From positions 58,945 to 112,463 of the forward strand of contig JABSSL010000025.1 in the NCBI GenBank assembly GCA_013214355.1: 53,519 bases of DNA, written 5' to 3'. This DNA comes from Saprospiraceae bacterium. GTDB lineage: Bacteria > Bacteroidota > Bacteroidia > Chitinophagales > Saprospiraceae. A model generated the notes under the pieces. It made no database searches. It was not told the origin of the DNA and saw only the letters and a program-made list of their open reading frames with translations. Both the position numbers and the translations under genes were made by a program. This document shows positions 35,801-43,851 of the stretch, piece after piece. Within the stretch, counting starts at the first letter, position 1. Every line of letters starts with the position of its first letter.

Positions 35801-37198
35801 ATGGTTAATTCCCGCTTTGGTAGACTCTTTCTACAGCTTTCCGCCGCCGAAAGGCGTTCCTTTAGCAAGTTCATTGCTTCTCCCTTCTTTAATCAGCAGT
35901 CGCTACTTGCACAATTGTGGGAAAGCTTGGCTACCTCCTACGATAAACAAGGGACGATGAGTATAAAGGAAGATTTGTTTCGACAACTCTATCCAGCTAA
36001 GCCATATAATGATCAGCAGATGCGACTTTTGATCAGCCGGCTCTATCAAAAACTTCTCGAGTATTTAGCCCACGAGGAGGCAGTATCCAGTGAAGCACAA
36101 ATGAAATTGTATGAAGCTCAGGCGCTACGGAAGAAGCAATTAGACAAACACTTCCAACGTAGTCTAGGACAAGCCAGGGCAAGCGTGGAAACGGAAGGGT
36201 TTCGCAATGCAGAGTATTGGCAATTCAACTTCCAGTTGCAATTAGAAGGCTCCAGGAGTGTTTCCAAGACCCAGTACGGGGGGCAAGAAGCGCTCCAAAA
36301 GCTGTCCGATACCTTGGATCTATCTTACTTCACGGCAAAACTTCGTCATGTTTGCCTGCTACTTACTCATCAAAAGGTCTATCAGTCTCAGTTTGACATT
36401 GGAATGTTGGAGGAAATACTGAGCTATGTAAATAGCAAGGAACTATTGCAAGAACCCGCCATAGCCTGTTACTACTACTATTACTACACCTTGATTGAAC
36501 CTGAAAATACCGAACACTTTCAGCACTTCAAGACTAGCCTTTTTAAGCATTCACAACAATTTCCGGCGGAAGAAATCCGAGACTTATTCCTTCTTGCCAT
36601 CAATTACTGTGTAAAAAAGGGTAACACTGGCAATCAAGCCTTTATTCACGAAATGTTGGAACTGTATAAGGCCGGCTTAGCCACCGATGTCTTTTTAGAT
36701 CAAGGAGAACTATCACATTTTACTTTCCACAATATTGCAGCAGCAGGAATCAAAACGAAAGACTACAAATGGGTGGCTACCTTCATTGAAGAATATAAGA
36801 ATAGATTGGCTAGGCAGCATCGAGAAAGTTCTTACAGCTTTAATCAAGCACGTCTAGCCTATGCACAGGGGCAGTATCAGACGGCCTTACCGTTATTGCA
36901 AAAGGCAAACTATCGCGACCTGCTCTTAAATCTGGCAGCCAAAACTTTGCTACTCAAGATTTATTATGAGCTAGATGAATTTGATTTGCTGAATGCCCAC
37001 CTTGACGCCATGAAGAATTTCATTCGCAGAAAAGCAGTTATCGGTTATCATCGCACCAACTACTTAAACATCATTCGTTTTGCTAGAAAACTGACTAACA
37101 GCAACTTATACGATAGGGAAAGACGGAAATCTTTGAAGGCTCAGATTCAAGCGGAAGAAGTATTGACGGAAAAGGAATGGTTGTTGGAACAGCTATAG
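35801..37198 (+). CDS. Alpha-helical protein of unknown function, paralogue of the gene at 40515
   Basis: The 465-residue protein has no signal peptide or membrane segment and is nearly all predicted helix, resembling TPR/SEL1-like solenoids. Features shared with the second copy are a YND motif near residue 67 (AKPYNDQQMR), the AINYCxxK segment, LAAKTLLLKIYYELDE, a KAVIGYHRTNYLNIIR stretch and a C-terminal LTEKEWLLEQL. I do not recognise a characterised family. It is transcribed divergently from a large T9SS-type secreted protein, and the same divergent arrangement is repeated at 40351/40515, which suggests a functional link. A run of six tyrosines occurs near residue 226. It ends just before a terminator-like hairpin. 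Confidence 0.85.
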   Translation: MVNSRFGRLFLQLSAAERRSFSKFIASPFFNQQSLLAQLWESLATSYDKQGTMSIKEDLFRQLYPAKPYNDQQMRLLISRLYQKLLEYLAHEEAVSSEAQMKLYEAQALRKKQLDKHFQRSLGQARASVETEGFRNAEYWQFNFQLQLEGSRSVSKTQYGGQEALQKLSDTLDLSYFTAKLRHVCLLLTHQKVYQSQFDIGMLEEILSYVNSKELLQEPAIACYYYYYYTLIEPENTEHFQHFKTSLFKHSQQFPAEEIRDLFLLAINYCVKKGNTGNQAFIHEMLELYKAGLATDVFLDQGELSHFTFHNIAAAGIKTKDYKWVATFIEEYKNRLARQHRESSYSFNQARLAYAQGQYQTALPLLQKANYRDLLLNLAAKTLLLKIYYELDEFDLLNAHLDAMKNFIRRKAVIGYHRTNYLNIIRFARKLTNSNLYDRERRKSLKAQIQAEEVLTEKEWLLEQL

Positions 37199-37224
37199 TT
37201 TGTTCGGTAGAAGGCATAAAAAAA

Positions 37225-37246
37225 GCCCGGCATTGTCGTACCGGGC
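37225..37246. terminator. Hairpin after the first helical-protein gene
   Basis: A 6-bp G/C stem GCCCGG / CCGGGC with a 10-base loop, 26 bp past the stop. Seven A residues precede it on the + strand, so it forms a good terminator with a T run for the - strand. Confidence 0.6.
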
Positions 37247-37346
37247 CTCTCGCTAATAACAAATCATAATCTCATGAAATAATAAGACGACCTAATTCTT
37301 AGAAAAAACGAAACTTATTAATTAAAAATGACGACTTCAATCTGTA

Positions 37347-37373
37347 GGTTCCTTGCTCAAGGAGCAAGGAACC
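37347..37373. terminator. Perfect 12-bp hairpin between convergent genes
   Basis: GGTTCCTTGCTC pairs fully with GAGCAAGGAACC around a 3-base loop. It lies 20 bp from the end of the - strand secreted gene and 150 bp from the + gene. No T run follows on either strand. Confidence 0.55.
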
Positions 37374-37393
37374 GATTGTTAATGGGATTATGA

Positions 37394-40351
37394 TTATCGT
37401 ATAACGACCTTGCCAGTGGCAATAATCTTACCCTCACTTTCCATCCTGTACATGTACAAGCCTCCTGGTAAGGATCTACGATAAAAATCATAATTGTTCC
37501 CTCTGAAACGATCGGTACGGATGAGCCTCCCGGCTACATCAAACAATCTAAACTCTACTACATCAAAAACCGTGCCTGTAATTTCAAAGGATGTTGATTC
37601 AAAAAACGGATTTGGAGAAACTTTTATTGTTGTGCCACTCGGATTTCCTGGTCCTGGCTGTACATCGCTAATAATGCAGCCAGTACTTACGATATCCGAA
37701 CACCCTACGATATGTCTTACTGTGTTCGTAGGTTGCGGGGCGTAATAATCAAAATAGACGGTAGCACTATTATCGATTACGATTCCCACGTCGTTAATCG
37801 GTTTTTGGGCAATTCGGAATTGAACGAAGCCGCGGGAATTAGCCTCCTCTGTGCTACCGCCTGGTTGAAGTTGGATTTCATCGAAGGTGATTTTCAGGAT
37901 ACCATCATTGTAAATTTCGAACTCATAGGGATGACTGCTAGCACCTAGAACAATACTCGATACGTCTAGGGCTGAAGACATGGTATCCCGAATCACCACT
38001 CGATCTATGATTTCGGATCCAGTGTTTTCAAAAATAATTGTGTATTCAATCTCAGTGTTCTGGTCTATTATAGAATCTTGATAGCCTTTGGGATAGCCTC
38101 TCATAAGCACCCCGGATCCGGTTGATAAAGCTTCTTGTACGTCAACTGCTTGGAATATGTCTCCTTCATCTTCAGGAAACTGCGAAACCATTCCTACATT
38201 AAATGTACCACCAGTCGCTACACAGCCTTCCACTGCAACAGTGGGATAACTGTTTCCTGGATGGCCTTCTTCTTGTTCAGCGATTAAGCGGTAAGTAGGT
38301 CCTTCCAGCATCTCTAGCTGGACTACTTCTTCCTTCTGTGGCTCTAGCCTAAAGGGTCTAGTAAGGAACATAAGATCATCTTCAACTACAAAGTAGTTTC
38401 GTTCTCTTACCATAATGGCATCGCCCACGTTCTTGATCCGGAAATTTAAAGTCCCGGTTTCAGTGTCGCAATCGCCACGGACCTCTATACTAGCTCCACT
38501 CCAATCATCATTACCCTCACAGATGTCATCAGGGTAAATATGAGCTCGAACTAGTGTTGCTTGCCCCTCAACTACACCTTCACAAGCTATTTGTGTGGTG
38601 ATCGTGAACTCCCCGCACTCCATACTTGCCACATCTCCCAATTGGAAGATAATGATAGAGTCATTTTGTGCGCTTGGAGCGAGTGTCGAAGAAACGTAAG
38701 TTAGATCATCATCTAATGCTATTGTAAGGAAGGCTCCTTCTCCAGTAATAGGGCCTAAATTGCAATAGGATACAGAATAGATCGCGTTCTCACAGTTGAC
38801 TATAAATGGTGTAGTGACATCCACCTGCATAGCAGGACAATCCACTCCTCCAGTTACGTCAAAATTGATTTCCGTCGTGTCATAGAACTCATTGAGCGCG
38901 ACGATATTTATCTCCGGCTCACATACATCCCATAAATTATTGGGAGGTAATGTTTTTATAGTATAGGTCCCGGTATCTACCAAGGCAGAATAGAACCCAT
39001 TGGAATCAGAGGTAATAAAGTAAGTCTCGTCAGCACTTTCAGCAATCACCAACCAATCTTCCAAAGGTGTGGCAGTACTATCAGGCCCAGCACAACCATC
39101 TGGCTTATATTGGATGGTTCCACTGATCTGATTGGTGACCACATTTCCGCTTCCATCCAACTTCAATAAGATCAAGTCATTAATAAAGTTGAAAACCACG
39201 CCATTGTAGCCCGTGATAATGAAGCCTCCATCCTGTGCTGCTACGATGCTTTCACCAAAGTCTTGGTTGCCGGAGTCTCCCACTAAGGAGTGCCACTCCT
39301 TTTCTCCATCTTGATCAAATTTGATGACCAAAATATCCGTATCTCCCAAATCTCTGGATACATAACCCACAGCTGCGAAACTGCCATCTTGTAATTCGAT
39401 AATATCCTTACCAATGTTCTCGTCTGGAGAAAAAGCATATTTCTTTATCCAAATCGAATCTCCATTGGTATCGAATTTACCAATCAACAACTGCTTCACA
39501 TCCTCTGCTGTGCCGGTAATGACTAGATGGTTGTCAGCGGTCAAAATCAAATCTTCCACCTGATCAATTTCTCCACCTACTCCGTACACTTTACTCCAGA
39601 TACTATCACCGCTAGCATCGACCTTTTGTAAAACAATGTCGTTCGTAATGTCTATTATCGATGTGCTAAGTGCTGGTGAATTACTAGCGATAACGTATCC
39701 ATCATTTAAAGCCACCAGGCCTTGAACCTTGTCATTTTCGGTGGAGCCACTAACTTTCCGCCACAATTCTTGACCTTCCATATCCACTTGAACCAACAGA
39801 ATATCATCTTTATTCCCATTGTCTTTGTCAAAGGTGACACCGGTAATTAGATACCCAGTACCATCAATAGCTGGAACAATGGCGACACCTGCATCATCAG
39901 TGGCGGATTCGAGAACCTTACTCCATCTTTTATTTCCTCTTCTGTCAATATTGAGCAAATACAGCTGATCATCTGAAGTGACGGTGGGTCGGATGGTTCC
40001 TAAAATCAGGAAGCCATCTTCTAATTCCACAATGTCAGCTGGCCGCTCAGAAAATCCTTCATCATAGACCTTTGTCCAGAGTTCGGTACCATCAACGTCG
40101 GTACGGACGATAAAAATGTCAATATCACTGTTGTTCACACCGGGAAAGGACTCACTGAATCCTAGGGAGATAATTCCATGATCCACTGTCTCTCTAACCA
40201 ACACTCCCTGATCTTCCTTATTCCCTCCGAATGAACGTTGCCAACCCTGCGCTCCGACCGTTGTTCCAACTAACATAACTAAGATCAGCCAAAGTCCCCG
40301 ACGGGATAAGATTCGGCTTAATCTCGGAACAACCAAAAGGGAATTCATCAT
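37394..40351 (-). CDS. T9SS-secreted protein with propeller-like repeats and DUF7619-type domain
   Basis: The ATG at 40351 opens a long signal peptide (MMNSLLVVPRLSRILSRRG..., ending VGAQ); a TTG at 40426 would run through the promoter. The 985-residue protein starts with about seven repeats of roughly 50-55 residues (D..GxxLxGxxxS...D..LxKxDxxGxxxWxK), a delta-60 or PQQ-like propeller, to about residue 430. A carboxypeptidase-regulatory-like module follows. The core DVTTPFIVNCENAIYSVSYC is shared with the two HYR-type neighbours. A DUF7619-like domain lies at about 763-887, and a type A sorting domain begins VSPNPFFEST. The three cluster members therefore share their C-terminal halves but differ in the N-terminal binding part. 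It is divergent from the helical gene at 40515. Confidence 0.9.
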   Translation of the reverse strand: MMNSLLVVPRLSRILSRRGLWLILVMLVGTTVGAQGWQRSFGGNKEDQGVLVRETVDHGIISLGFSESFPGVNNSDIDIFIVRTDVDGTELWTKVYDEGFSERPADIVELEDGFLILGTIRPTVTSDDQLYLLNIDRRGNKRWSKVLESATDDAGVAIVPAIDGTGYLITGVTFDKDNGNKDDILLVQVDMEGQELWRKVSGSTENDKVQGLVALNDGYVIASNSPALSTSIIDITNDIVLQKVDASGDSIWSKVYGVGGEIDQVEDLILTADNHLVITGTAEDVKQLLIGKFDTNGDSIWIKKYAFSPDENIGKDIIELQDGSFAAVGYVSRDLGDTDILVIKFDQDGEKEWHSLVGDSGNQDFGESIVAAQDGGFIITGYNGVVFNFINDLILLKLDGSGNVVTNQISGTIQYKPDGCAGPDSTATPLEDWLVIAESADETYFITSDSNGFYSALVDTGTYTIKTLPPNNLWDVCEPEINIVALNEFYDTTEINFDVTGGVDCPAMQVDVTTPFIVNCENAIYSVSYCNLGPITGEGAFLTIALDDDLTYVSSTLAPSAQNDSIIIFQLGDVASMECGEFTITTQIACEGVVEGQATLVRAHIYPDDICEGNDDWSGASIEVRGDCDTETGTLNFRIKNVGDAIMVRERNYFVVEDDLMFLTRPFRLEPQKEEVVQLEMLEGPTYRLIAEQEEGHPGNSYPTVAVEGCVATGGTFNVGMVSQFPEDEGDIFQAVDVQEALSTGSGVLMRGYPKGYQDSIIDQNTEIEYTIIFENTGSEIIDRVVIRDTMSSALDVSSIVLGASSHPYEFEIYNDGILKITFDEIQLQPGGSTEEANSRGFVQFRIAQKPINDVGIVIDNSATVYFDYYAPQPTNTVRHIVGCSDIVSTGCIISDVQPGPGNPSGTTIKVSPNPFFESTSFEITGTVFDVVEFRLFDVAGRLIRTDRFRGNNYDFYRRSLPGGLYMYRMESEGKIIATGKVVIR

Positions 40352-40389
40352 TAGCGCAATTTTTAGGTCGTTTGTTTTCGTTGACAGTA

Positions 40390-40421
40390 CAAATATGAAA
40401 TGATTGCTAAGGTTTTTCAAA
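40390..40421 (-). promoter_or_regulatory. Promoter of the propeller-type secreted gene (TTTG-N20-CATATTTG)
   Basis: On the - strand TTTG (40421-40418) is followed after 20 bases by CATATTTG (40397-40390), ending 39 bases before the ATG at 40351. Spacing and the unusual CA in place of TA match the promoter at 35655-35686. Confidence 0.6.
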
Positions 40422-40425
40422 GACA

Positions 40426-40461
40426 TTTTTGGCCATTTGTTGAAAAAAAATGATATTTTTG
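40426..40461 (+). promoter_or_regulatory. Promoter of the second helical-protein gene (TTTTTG-N22-TATTTTTG)
   Basis: TTTTTG at 40426-40431 and an exact TAnnTTTG box at 40454-40461 with a 22-base spacer. It sits back to back with the - strand promoter at 40390-40421. Confidence 0.6.
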
Positions 40462-40514
40462 TCGTCTAAAATATCCGTAAAACACTAATAAACAACAAAT
40501 TAAATTAAAAAGAA

Positions 40515-41957
40515 TTGTTGACAAAAAAAGAAATAAAGGACATTAAAAACAGTCAACTAGTAATCATATTGCAGACCTTCTCTAAAAAGGAGATTCGTGA
40601 AACGCGCAAATGGCTGCATTCCCCTGCTCATAATCAGCGTGAAGATGTAGTTGACCTCTTCGAGTATTTAGTAAATGGTAATCACCTGTGGGAAGATAAG
40701 TTCCTACAAAAGGAACGAATATTTAGAAGAATATTCCCCAAGGAAAGTTATAATGATGCCAAGTTAAGACAAAGTATCCACTTTCTCCTGAAATCTATTG
40801 AGGAGTTTTTGATCTCTTCTGAAGTGTTGGCAAGAAAAACACAGCGGCAAATTACCTTAACCCAAATTCTTAGAAAAAGGAATCTCGAAAAATCATTCTT
40901 GAAATCTTTGCAAGAAGCTAAAAGCTTACACAATAACGGTCCATACCGAAATTTCACCTATCATAGAGAAGAATACTTATTACAATTGGAGGAGTATACT
41001 TCGATGGAAGGGAAGAAAAGGACAACAAAGATGAACTTGCAGGAAGTATCTGACTCCCTAGATATCTACTTCATCGCCGAAAAGCTCAAGGAATCCTGCC
41101 GGATGATTTTCCATCAACATGTATATAAAGTAAACTATGATCTCGGATTAGTCAATGCTATTGTAGAACACATAAACAACAATGAGCAGTTGCTAGAGAT
41201 CCCAGCGATCTCCACCTACTACTTCGTTTTCAAGGCCATTACGGAACAAGACAGTACGGATTACTTCAACAAGCTTATTGCGCAAATCCAAAACAGCGGG
41301 CATTTCTTTCCTCCAACGGAGATCAAGGAAATCTACCTAATGGCGATCAATTATTGTATCGGTAAAGCGAATGCTGGGCAAGGTGACATTTTCATCCGAC
41401 ACACCTTTGAACTCTTTCGACAAGGCTTCGAAAGCGAAGTCTTTATTGAAAACGGCTATATGTCGAGGTATACCTTCAGGAATGCTGTCTCTTCAGCGCT
41501 ACGCATGAAGGAATATGAATGGGTAAACTACTTCATACATCAATTTAAAGAAAATCTGGAGGAGCCTTATCGAGAGTCGTTTTTCCTCCATAGTCTAGCT
41601 AGGTTAAAGTTTGAAAGTAAACAGTATGACGAAGCCATGCGCTTGCTGGTGACCACTAACTTTGATGACCTACTTACAAATCTTAATGCTAAGACCATGC
41701 TCCTAAAGATGTATGTGGAACTAGATGAGGATGATGCTCTGGAGCATTTGCTGGAAAGTATGCGGACCTATATCCACCGAAAAAAGGTAATGGGATATCA
41801 CAAAGAGAACTACCAAAACATTATCCGATATACCAGAAAGATGTCCCGAATCAATCCCTTTAGCAAGAAGGAGGTTTCCGCCCTGAGAAATGAAATAAAA
41901 TCTGCCAACCCCTTGACAGAACGAGAATGGCTGCTTAAGCAACTAGAAAATATCTAA
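40515..41957 (+). CDS. Alpha-helical protein of unknown function, paralogue of the gene at 35801; TTG start
   Basis: This 480-residue helical protein is clearly homologous along its length to the one at 35801-37198. Shared segments include FPKESYNDAKLRQS, MAINYCIGKAN, LNAKTMLLKMYVELDE, KVMGYHKENYQNIIRYTRK and LTEREWLLKQL. An in-frame TAA at 40506 and the absence of an early ATG mean translation must start at TTG (40515 or 40518). It has no signal peptide and is cytosolic. Function is unknown; the repeated divergent pairing with a T9SS cargo gene is the main clue. The convergent esterase gene ends 30 bp downstream. Confidence 0.85.
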   Translation: MLTKKEIKDIKNSQLVIILQTFSKKEIRETRKWLHSPAHNQREDVVDLFEYLVNGNHLWEDKFLQKERIFRRIFPKESYNDAKLRQSIHFLLKSIEEFLISSEVLARKTQRQITLTQILRKRNLEKSFLKSLQEAKSLHNNGPYRNFTYHREEYLLQLEEYTSMEGKKRTTKMNLQEVSDSLDIYFIAEKLKESCRMIFHQHVYKVNYDLGLVNAIVEHINNNEQLLEIPAISTYYFVFKAITEQDSTDYFNKLIAQIQNSGHFFPPTEIKEIYLMAINYCIGKANAGQGDIFIRHTFELFRQGFESEVFIENGYMSRYTFRNAVSSALRMKEYEWVNYFIHQFKENLEEPYRESFFLHSLARLKFESKQYDEAMRLLVTTNFDDLLTNLNAKTMLLKMYVELDEDDALEHLLESMRTYIHRKKVMGYHKENYQNIIRYTRKMSRINPFSKKEVSALRNEIKSANPLTEREWLLKQLENI

Positions 41958-41987
41958 GCAAACTCAAGCAGCCCTATAGCTATGTTT

Positions 41988-42719
41988 TTAAAACTTCGCC
42001 CCCAAAACATAAGGCAACATCGCCCTCCAAGTAGGCCAATCGTGTGGCATATCATGCCCCCAAACATCCAAGTCATGCGGAACGCCCTTGGCGTGGAGTA
42101 CGCCGGAGAGACGGCGTGAAGCATCTGGCGCTTCGTAGTTACCGGAGCCCGTCATGATGTGAATATGCTGACTTGCTCGCATCGCTGAAAGAATATGGTG
42201 ATCGTCCAAGTTAGGAAGATACTGCATGGGAGAGTTGAAGTATACATCCTGGTCGTGGTAGCCTTTGGTGTAAGAAGCTAAATCATAATCTCCACTCATC
42301 GCAATCACTCCATTAATCAGATCTGGGCGCTTGAAGAATAGATTAGCTGCGTGGAAAGCACCGAGGGAGGCTCCACAGGCAATGATCGGGGTTTCCCAGC
42401 TGGTACTATTGCGAATAAAAGGCACTACTTCTTGATAAATGTATTCATTGAACTGTGTATGGCGAATAGATTTATCTCTGGGGTGCATGTGATTATTCAG
42501 CCAACTCTCCGAATTAATGCTATTGACGGAGTATACTTTCACCTTCCCTTCGTTGATCATTGGGCTAATGGCAGCCATCAATTGGAACCGCTCATATTCC
42601 AAGTAATCTGCTGCTGCCGTAGGAATCATTAATAAGGCAAAACCGTAGTGGCCGTAAACGGCTACTTCCATATGTTTATGTAGGCGCGGACTATGCCAGC
42701 CATGAATTTCTCTATGCAT
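41988..42719 (-). CDS. Putative esterase, alpha/beta-hydrolase fold
   Basis: The ATG at 42719 (MHREIHGWHS) gives 243 residues; a TTG at 42737 lies inside a promoter box. The protein belongs to the putative-esterase (EsteraseD-like) group. It has an N-terminal MEVAVYGHYG strand, a nucleophile elbow GASLG near residues 114-118 followed by AFHAANLFFKRPDL, a GDYDL motif, and a final HDMPHDWPTW with a likely catalytic His. It is soluble and cytosolic. The natural ester is unknown. Confidence 0.85.
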   Translation of the reverse strand: MHREIHGWHSPRLHKHMEVAVYGHYGFALLMIPTAAADYLEYERFQLMAAISPMINEGKVKVYSVNSINSESWLNNHMHPRDKSIRHTQFNEYIYQEVVPFIRNSTSWETPIIACGASLGAFHAANLFFKRPDLINGVIAMSGDYDLASYTKGYHDQDVYFNSPMQYLPNLDDHHILSAMRASQHIHIMTGSGNYEAPDASRRLSGVLHAKGVPHDLDVWGHDMPHDWPTWRAMLPYVLGAKF

Positions 42720-42734
42720 TTTCAAAATTTTCCG

Positions 42735-42742
42735 CAAAAATA
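42735..42742 (-). promoter_or_regulatory. -7 box (TATTTTTG) before the esterase gene
   Basis: An exact TAnnTTTG match on the - strand, 16 bases from the ATG. It is followed by CGG, as is the similarly placed box before rfaD. Confidence 0.45.
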
Positions 42743-42816
42743 GTCTTTAATATGAGATTTTCTGACTGGAAAATAAAAAAGCCTACATCCATACTAGATT
42801 TGGCTTACAAAAAAGA

Positions 42817-42840
42817 GAAGACTCACCCCAGCGAGTCTTC
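42817..42840 (-). terminator. Rho-independent terminator downstream of the GIN-domain gene
   Basis: An 8-bp stem GAAGACTC / GAGTCTTC with an 8-base loop; read on the - strand it is followed by TCTTTTTT. It lies about 190 bp past the stop codon at 43033. Confidence 0.65.
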
Positions 42841-43032
42841 CCGTATGCACTCTATATAGTAGAAACACCTTATACAATTTGCGGTAACTCTCCTAGGAGC
42901 GTTGACGGTTGAATGTTTAAAGCTTAGGAAATGGGCTTAGTTTTAGAGGAGGTAGTGAGGATTTAGGATCGCCACTTACTTCTCTCAACTTCCCACCCTA
43001 AACCTTAAACTAGTCTAATCTATAGCCATGGC

Positions 43033-43776
43033 CTAATTCGCATCCACTACCCTACCTGAGCCTGAGATGCTGACGTCCAGGCTCGGCGTACCTTTGTACC
43101 TTACATCACCGCTACCACTGATTTTCACGTCTAATTCATCTTGTACACGTACCTCGGCATTCCCTGAGCCAGTAATCTCGACTCGAGCCCGGAGCGCGTC
43201 CATATCAAAAGCAGCGATGTCTCCAGAACCAGTAATCTTCAAATCAAGTTCATCAGCGACACCTTCCATTTTGATATTGCCGGAGCCAGTAATGGTAGCT
43301 TGAAAATCATCACCCTCCATCGCCAAGTCCATGTTTCCTGAACCAGAAATCTCTAGTTCTACATCATTGACAATAAAGATATTATCCCCAAAAATTTCCC
43401 CGGAGCCAGCGATGGAGAGTTCATCGATTTCCGGAATCGTAATGAAGATTTTCATATTGCCGATGTCCCGCACACAGTCTCGAGTTTCAATATCCCATAC
43501 GCCGTTGCGCACATCTCGCTCTAGCTCATCAATGATATTTTGTTTTCCTTGCACAACAACCTGCTGCACATCGCCTTGTGTTAGAATCACCTCAATCGGG
43601 AGACTTAACTCAATCCCCGAAAAGTCATCCAGGTTCAGCGTTTGCTCGACGATGGGTCCATCGCCATCTACACAACCAAAGAAGCCATCGTCATCATTTA
43701 CATCGATAAAGCAGCTACTAATGGACATACTAATGACCATCATGACAGCTAGCCATTTGAAATTTGCGTTTCTCAT
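43033..43776 (-). CDS. DUF2807 'head GIN' domain lipoprotein
   Basis: The 247-residue protein has a lipoprotein signal peptide ending SISSC (Cys22). The mature part is a DUF2807 putative auto-transporter adhesin ('head GIN') domain, a right-handed beta-helix built of repeats with the signature ISGSGN, seen at least seven times (AGSGEI, SGSGNM, TGSGNI, TGSGDI, TGSGNA, SGSGDV, SGSGRV). Such lipoproteins are common at the Bacteroidota cell surface and of unknown role. The start lies 75 bp after the TonB-dependent receptor gene on the same strand, so co-transcription is possible. Confidence 0.92.
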   Translation of the reverse strand: MRNANFKWLAVMMVISMSISSCFIDVNDDDGFFGCVDGDGPIVEQTLNLDDFSGIELSLPIEVILTQGDVQQVVVQGKQNIIDELERDVRNGVWDIETRDCVRDIGNMKIFITIPEIDELSIAGSGEIFGDNIFIVNDVELEISGSGNMDLAMEGDDFQATITGSGNIKMEGVADELDLKITGSGDIAAFDMDALRARVEITGSGNAEVRVQDELDVKISGSGDVRYKGTPSLDVSISGSGRVVDAN

Positions 43777-43851
43777 CTTTCCTGTTTTTTTTTGTTAATA
43801 AATAGCCCAAAACGACTAATTACCTACTTTTTAATTCTTTTGTTCTTGGGA

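Larger units (their letters stand above)
42720..43032. other. Gap holding the esterase promoter and the GIN-gene terminator
   Basis: Apart from the -7 box at 42735-42742 and the hairpin at 42817-42840, nothing was recognised; no open frame of note lies here. Confidence 0.5.
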
